Part shown: positions 59,827-64,000 of the stretch, piece after piece
How positions within the stretch are numbered: the first letter of the stretch is position 1
Layout of the letters: each line of letters begins with the position of its first letter
NCBI GenBank assembly: GCA_963744255.1
Contig: CAVUSZ010000023.1
Coordinates: forward strand, 62,001 to 126,000
Direction of reading: 5' to 3'
DNA: 64,000 bases
Origin: DATEDA01 sp963744255
GTDB taxonomy: Bacteria > Pseudomonadota > Gammaproteobacteria > Burkholderiales > SG8-39
Position numbers and translations under genes: made by a program
Notes under the pieces: generated by a model
The model's database searches: none
The model's input: the letters and a program-made list of their open reading frames with translations, nothing else
What the model was told of the DNA's origin: nothing

Positions 59827-61160
59827 CGTTCCAGCCTCCCTAGCGAGCGCAGGGACGACTCTTCCGGGCGTCTTGGCGGTGCGGTCTTCGCTTCCTCCGC
59901 GAGCGCCCGCAAAGGAGCGCTGATCGCGCTGCCGGCCCCCGCCGCCGCCCGCTCCATGACGGCGTCCAACACCGCATCGGTGCCATCCCGGCCACCCGAC
60001 CAGGCGAACACGAGCCGCTCATAGACCTGGGCGATCGTGACCCGATCCGCGTCGCAGGCGAGGGTCCAGCGATCGCCGACCACGCGCGCGAGCCATCCTG
60101 CAGCGGCAAGCTCCTCGAGCAGGCGCTCTCCCGTTTCGCGCGGGAGGCGCGCCTCGGCGACGACCTCACGCGTCCGCGGCGTGTGCCCGGCTGCTTGCGC
60201 CCGCACCAGCATCCGCAGGATCTGGAGTGCGTCGCGAAATCCGGCGCCCGGCCGCCCTGCGGCCGCATCCCGCAGCACGTAGAAGTCGGGAAGCGAGGCG
60301 GCAATCACCGCGCCGAGCAGCGTGACCACCCACGACAGGTAGATCCAGACCAGGAAAATCGGGACCGTGGCGAACGCCCCGTACACGAGCGTGTAGCTCG
60401 GCACCTTGCCGATGTACAGGGCGAACCCGCGCTTCGTCAGCTCGAACATGATGGCCGCGGCGATTCCGCCGACCGCCGCGTGCTTGAATTCGATCGCGCG
60501 GTTCGGCACCACGAAGTAGACGAGCGTGAAGGCCGCGGCGGTAAGCGCGAGCGGCACGAGGCCGAGTAGCGCCGCCGCGCCCCCTGGGATCTGCTTCGCG
60601 TACCCGAGCGACGCGCTGACGAGGTACGACGTGGCAGTCAGGCTGACGCCGATCAGCAGCGGTCCGAGCGTCAGCACGCCCCAGTACACCAGCACCCGGA
60701 TCACGAGCGGCCGCTGCCGGTGCACGCGCCAGATCGCGTTGAACGCGCGCTCGATGGTGATCATCAGCATGATCGCGGTCACACCAAGGAACACCACCCC
60801 TACTGCGGTGAGGCGCCCGGCGTTCTCCGTGAACTGATTGATGTAGCCGGTGACCGCCCTGGCGACGGCCGGCGGTAGCATGTTCTGGGCGAAGAACGAA
60901 TCGATGCCCTGCGTGAACTCCATGAACACTGGGAACGCGGCGATGACCGTCAGCGCGATGGTGAGCAACGGCACCAGCGCGAGGAGCGACGTATAGGCGA
61001 GGCTGCCGGCGAGGCCGAAGCATCCGTCGCCGACGAACCGCCGGCCGACGTGGTCCGCGTAGCGGCCGAGAAGCTGGAGGCGTGTGCGCACCGGCGTCGT
61101 GGACAGGTCCTGGCGGAGCGCTTCGTATAATAACAGCCGCGTTCGGCCCTCCGCGTCCAC
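59823..61160 (-). CDS. YihY/BrkB-family inner-membrane protein
   Basis: This 445-residue protein has six hydrophobic segments with GSLAYTSLLALVPLLTIALT and ERAFNAIWRVHRQRP, diagnostic of YihY/BrkB (once called RNase BN; that activity belongs elsewhere). A C-terminal cytoplasmic region of about 150 residues has a winged-helix look (TREVVAEARLPRETGERLL). The start is GTG at 61160, one base from the divergent wrbA ATG; a later start such as the GTG near 61091 is possible and would leave promoter room. Confidence 0.88.
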   Translation of the reverse strand: MDAEGRTRLLLYEALRQDLSTTPVRTRLQLLGRYADHVGRRFVGDGCFGLAGSLAYTSLLALVPLLTIALTVIAAFPVFMEFTQGIDSFFAQNMLPPAVARAVTGYINQFTENAGRLTAVGVVFLGVTAIMLMITIERAFNAIWRVHRQRPLVIRVLVYWGVLTLGPLLIGVSLTATSYLVSASLGYAKQIPGGAAALLGLVPLALTAAAFTLVYFVVPNRAIEFKHAAVGGIAAAIMFELTKRGFALYIGKVPSYTLVYGAFATVPIFLVWIYLSWVVTLLGAVIAASLPDFYVLRDAAAGRPGAGFRDALQILRMLVRAQAAGHTPRTREVVAEARLPRETGERLLEELAAAGWLARVVGDRWTLACDADRVTIAQVYERLVFAWSGGRDGTDAVLDAVMERAAAGAGSAISAPLRALAEEAKTAPPRRPEESSLRSLGRLER

Positions 61161-61161
61161 G

Positions 61162-61755
61162 ATGCCCGATGTCCTCGTTCTCTACTACAGCCGCTACGGC
61201 GCAGTCCGCGAAATGGCGCGCTGGGTCGCGCACGGCGTCGAGCGCGTCGCCGGGATGCGGGCACGGCTGCGAACCGTTCCAAGGGTGTCCACGGTGTCCG
61301 AAGCGGTCGCGCCTGAAGTGCCCGGCTCGGGCGCCCCGTATTGCGAACTCGCCGACCTCGAGAACTGCGCCGGCCTCGCGCTCGGCAGCCCGACGCGCTT
61401 CGGCAACATGGCAGCGCCGATGAAGTACTTCTGGGACGGGACCGCCGAGCTCTGGCTGCGCGGCACGCTCGCCGGCAAGCCCGCCGCCGTGTTCTCGTCC
61501 AGCTCGAGCCTCCACGGCGGACAGGAAACGACGCTCGTGTCGATGATGCTGCCTCTGCTCCACCACGGCATGCTCATTGTCGGATTGCCGTACGCCGAGC
61601 CGGGACTGATGGCGACCGGGAGCGGCGGCACGCCCTACGGTGCGAGCCACGTCGCCGGGGCCGCATCCGATCGCACGGTCGACGAGACGGAGAAGGCCCT
61701 CTGTATCGCGCTTGGAAGGCGGCTCGCCGAGGTCGCCCGGCGGCTCGCGGGATGA
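61162..61755 (+). CDS. wrbA: NAD(P)H:quinone oxidoreductase WrbA
   Basis: This 197-residue flavodoxin-like protein begins MPDVLVLYYSRYGAVREMAR, with LALGSPTRFGNMAAPMKYFWD and SSSSSLHGGQETTL, the WrbA FMN-site blocks. It carries out two-electron quinone reduction. Divergent from yihY with one base between start codons. Coupled to hugZ by an ATGA overlap. Confidence 0.94.
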   Translation: MPDVLVLYYSRYGAVREMARWVAHGVERVAGMRARLRTVPRVSTVSEAVAPEVPGSGAPYCELADLENCAGLALGSPTRFGNMAAPMKYFWDGTAELWLRGTLAGKPAAVFSSSSSLHGGQETTLVSMMLPLLHHGMLIVGLPYAEPGLMATGSGGTPYGASHVAGAASDRTVDETEKALCIALGRRLAEVARRLAG

Positions 61756-62450
61756 CCAACGGCCAGGAAGCGCGCCGGTACCTGCGCGCGCATCGCTCGG
61801 GCGTGCTCTCCACGCTGTCCGCGAGACTGGGCGGCCATCCCTTCGGCTCGATCGTGCCGTTCGTGCTCGACCGCGACTGCCGCCCGGTGATTCTCATCAG
61901 CGCACTCGCGGAGCACACCCGTAACCTCGCTGCCGATCCACGGACAAGTCTGCTCGTGCACGACTATGTCGACGACGTGCAGGCCGGCGCGCGGCTCACG
62001 CTCGCTGGCGACGCTACGCGGCTCGCGGACGACGCGATTCCCCGTGCCAGGTATCTGCATTCGTTCCCTACCGCGCAGCAGCTGCTCGCGCTCGGGGATT
62101 TCTCGTTCTGGGCGATCACGCCGAAACACCTGCTCTTCATCCGCGGGTTCGGGCGCATTGACTGGATCGACGCCGCGCGCTTCGCGCCACCGGCGAGCAC
62201 GCTCGCCGACGTCGAGGAGGAGATCGTCGCGCACATGAACGCCGATCACACGGTCGCGCTCGCCGACTACTGCCGTCACTATCACGGCGTGACACCGGTC
62301 GAGGTCGCGATGACCGGGATCGATTGCGACGGGTTCGACGTCCGCGCCGACGGGCAGCTCCTCCGGTTCGAGTTCGCGGATACCGTAACGAACGCCGGCA
62401 AGGCACGGGAAGCCCTCGTCGCGCTGGCGCGCGCCGCCAGGACGCCGTGA
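61752..62450 (+). CDS. HugZ-family heme-utilisation / pyridoxamine-oxidase-like protein
   Basis: This 232-residue protein has an N-terminal split-barrel flavin-type domain (GVLSTLSARLGGHPFGSIVPF) and a C-terminal DUF2470-like segment (EEEIVAHMNADHTVALADYC), the HugZ architecture linked to heme binding or degradation. The heme role in this organism is inferred. ATG overlaps wrbA (ATGA); its stop overlaps the DUF2069 start (GTGA). Confidence 0.9.
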   Translation: MTNGQEARRYLRAHRSGVLSTLSARLGGHPFGSIVPFVLDRDCRPVILISALAEHTRNLAADPRTSLLVHDYVDDVQAGARLTLAGDATRLADDAIPRARYLHSFPTAQQLLALGDFSFWAITPKHLLFIRGFGRIDWIDAARFAPPASTLADVEEEIVAHMNADHTVALADYCRHYHGVTPVEVAMTGIDCDGFDVRADGQLLRFEFADTVTNAGKAREALVALARAARTP

Positions 62451-62791
62451 GCGCGCGGGCGTTGCAGGCCGGCGCGATCGGGAGCCTCCTCGCGCTGATC
62501 GCGCTGTGCCTCGCCTGGGAAATCTGGCTCGCGCCGCTGCGGCCAGGCGGCTCCTGGCTGAGCCTCAAGGCGCTGCCGCTGCTCGCGCCGCTCTTCGGCT
62601 TGCTGCACGGGCGGCGCTACACTTTCCAGTGGACGCCGTTTCTCGCGCTGGCCTACTTCACCGAGGGCGTCGTGCGGGCATGGGCGGAGGGACCGCCCGT
62701 GCGCGCGCTCGCGGCGCTCGAGGTTGCGCTCTCGGTGACGCTCTTCTGCTGCGCTGTCCTCGGCGCCCGGGCGCTTCCCAGGCACGCGTGA
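62447..62791 (+). CDS. DUF2069 membrane protein
   Basis: This 114-residue protein has three or four hydrophobic helices (AIGSLLALIALCLAWEIWLA; FTEGVVRAW block), matching DUF2069, usual next to wrbA in betaproteobacteria. Function unknown. The GTG start at 62447 overlaps the preceding stop, so it ends a three-gene coupled operon. Convergent with leuA, 6 bases between stops. Confidence 0.86.
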   Translation: MSARALQAGAIGSLLALIALCLAWEIWLAPLRPGGSWLSLKALPLLAPLFGLLHGRRYTFQWTPFLALAYFTEGVVRAWAEGPPVRALAALEVALSVTLFCCAVLGARALPRHA

Positions 62792-62797
62792 CGCGGT

Positions 62798-64000
62798 CTA
62801 CTGCGTCGCCCCGTGCTGCGGGTTCAGGCGCTCGCTGGTCGCGAGCTTGTTGAGCGCGCTCACGTACGCCTTCGCCGACGCGACGATGATGTCGGTGTCC
62901 GCCCCGACCCCGTTCACGATCCGCCCGCCCTTCGCGAGCCGCACCGTCACCTCGCCCTGCGACTCGGTGCCCTGCGTCACCGCGTTCACCGAGTAGAGGA
63001 GCAGCTCCGAGCCGCTCCTCGCCAGGTGCTCGATCGCCTTGAACGTCGCATCGACCGGGCCGTCGCCGTTCGACTCGGCGCGGCGCTCGGTCCCCGCCTC
63101 GTTCAGCACGATCGTCGCGTGGGGCCGCTCGCCGGTGCCGCTCCCCTGCTGCATCCAGACGAGCCGCCAGCGCTCGCGCTCGGCGCTCACCGCCTCGTCG
63201 GAAACCAGCGCATGGATGTCCTCGTCGAAGATGTCGGCCTTCTTGTCGGCGAGATCCTTGAATCGCTGGAACGCGATGTTGACCGCATCCTCGCTCTCGA
63301 GATCGATGCCGAGCTCCTTCAGGCGCTGCTTGAACGCGTTGCGACCGGATAGCTTGCCGAGCACGATCTTGTTCGTCGTCCAACCGACGTCCTCGGCCCG
63401 CATGATCTCGTAGGTCTGCCGCGCCTTGAGCACGCCGTCCTGGTGGATACCCGAGGCGTGAGCGAACGCGTTGGCGCCGACCACCGCCTTGTTCGGCTGC
63501 ACGACGAAGCCGGTGATCTGCGAAACGAGGCGGGAGGCCGGCACGATCTGGGAGGTGTCGATGCGCGTCTCCAGACCGAACACGTCACGGCGGGTCTTGA
63601 CCGCCATCACCACCTCCTCGAGCGAGGTATTGCCCGCACGCTCGCCGAGCCCGTTGATCGTGCACTCGATCTGGCGGGCGCCGCCGATCGTCACGCCCGC
63701 GAGCGAGTTCGCCACCGCCATCCCGAGGTCGTTGTGGCAGTGCACCGACCAGGTCGCCTGGTCCGAGTTCGGGATCTTCTCGCGCAGGGTGCGGATGAAC
63801 TCGCCGAACGGCTGCGGCACCGCGTAGCCGACGGTGTCCGCGATGTTGATCGTCGTCGCGCCCTCCTTGATCACCCCCTCCAGCACGCGGCAGAGGAAGT
63901 CGACGTCCGAGCGGCTGCCGTCCTCGGGGCTGAACTCGACGTCGGAGCAGTGGTTGCGCGCGAACTTCACCGCTAGCCGCGCCGCCTCAAGCACCTGCTC
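62798..64000 (-). CDS. leuA: 2-isopropylmalate synthase (5' end outside window)
   Basis: About 401 codons of the C-terminal part are present; the frame is open to the window edge. SVHCHNDLGMAVANSLAGV (metal-binding His pair), CTINGLGERAGNTSLEEVV and ASGIHQDGVLK are diagnostic of LeuA. The C-terminal leucine-binding regulatory domain (about the last 130 residues, GEVTVRLAKGGRIVNGVGAD) is intact, so leucine feedback is expected. It commits 2-oxoisovalerate to leucine synthesis. Confidence 0.95.
   Translation of the reverse strand, partial: EQVLEAARLAVKFARNHCSDVEFSPEDGSRSDVDFLCRVLEGVIKEGATTINIADTVGYAVPQPFGEFIRTLREKIPNSDQATWSVHCHNDLGMAVANSLAGVTIGGARQIECTINGLGERAGNTSLEEVVMAVKTRRDVFGLETRIDTSQIVPASRLVSQITGFVVQPNKAVVGANAFAHASGIHQDGVLKARQTYEIMRAEDVGWTTNKIVLGKLSGRNAFKQRLKELGIDLESEDAVNIAFQRFKDLADKKADIFDEDIHALVSDEAVSAERERWRLVWMQQGSGTGERPHATIVLNEAGTERRAESNGDGPVDATFKAIEHLARSGSELLLYSVNAVTQGTESQGEVTVRLAKGGRIVNGVGADTDIIVASAKAYVSALNKLATSERLNPQHGATQ

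Overview
The window is a GC-rich chromosomal segment (roughly two thirds G+C) from a proteobacterium, most likely a betaproteobacterium. This rests on gene order and protein signatures rather than on any rRNA, which is absent. Typical blocks are fdxA/trxA-rho-rpmE, orn with a Ste24-type M48 peptidase and rsgA, PP0621-pilS-pilR-ampD, ispB opposite rplU-rpmA-obgE-proB, rppH opposite proS, nrdAB, a phaM gene, and wrbA-hugZ-DUF2069 next to yihY and leuA. Coding density is high and genes are often joined by 4-base ATGA/GTGA overlaps.

Layout. 1-8.6 kb: a partial MFS permease with an SDR remnant in front of it, a large membrane-bound spermidine-synthase-like protein, aroC, an LplT/PlsC-type fusion with an ArsR-like remnant in front of it, a thioesterase and a CBS protein. 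8.7-11.5 kb: fdxA (frameshifted), trxA, rho and rpmE with a promoter and a strong terminator. 11.7-19.3 kb: an ArnT-like glycosyltransferase, a DUF6494-like protein, an FAD-linked oxidase, orn, an M48 protease, rsgA, DUF2007 and a CobD/CbiB-like protein. 19.4-29.1 kb: metallopeptidase, Nudix hydrolase, Usp-TerC pair, an EamA permease (frameshifted), proline iminopeptidase, quinone oxidoreductase, FIST-PhaM pair and a patatin. 29.1-36.2 kb: maeB and pncA back to back, a decayed IS200-type element flanked by damaged genes, an aminotransferase, a lytic transglycosylase and a lysine-rich histone H1-like protein. 36.4-46.6 kb: nrdAB behind tandem NrdR boxes, the PilS/PilR operon with ampD, tRNA-Pro(CGG), ispB, rplU and rpmA. 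46.6-55.6 kb: obgE-proB, a rubrerythrin/Fe-S oxidoreductase/DUF3501/CNP1-like operon behind an Irr-like operator, a CBS protein, rppH, proS and a transglycosylase. 55.6-64 kb: pyrF, two paralogous PilZ-domain proteins each behind a matching sigma-54-type promoter, yihY, wrbA-hugZ-DUF2069 and the 3' part of leuA.

The two most promising regulatory observations are these. The PilZ paralogues at 56.4 and 58.3 kb share near-identical GGCATG-N4-TTGC elements, in the same window as the sigma-54 activator PilR. The rubrerythrin operon has a 17-base dyad close to the iron-control (Irr) box in front of a little-studied translationally coupled redox cassette. Several genes are broken by single-base insertions (fdxA, the EamA permease, the IS200 transposase). 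For the two otherwise well-conserved genes, sequencing or assembly error must be considered alongside real decay.

No CRISPR array, rRNA, prophage or plasmid origin was seen.
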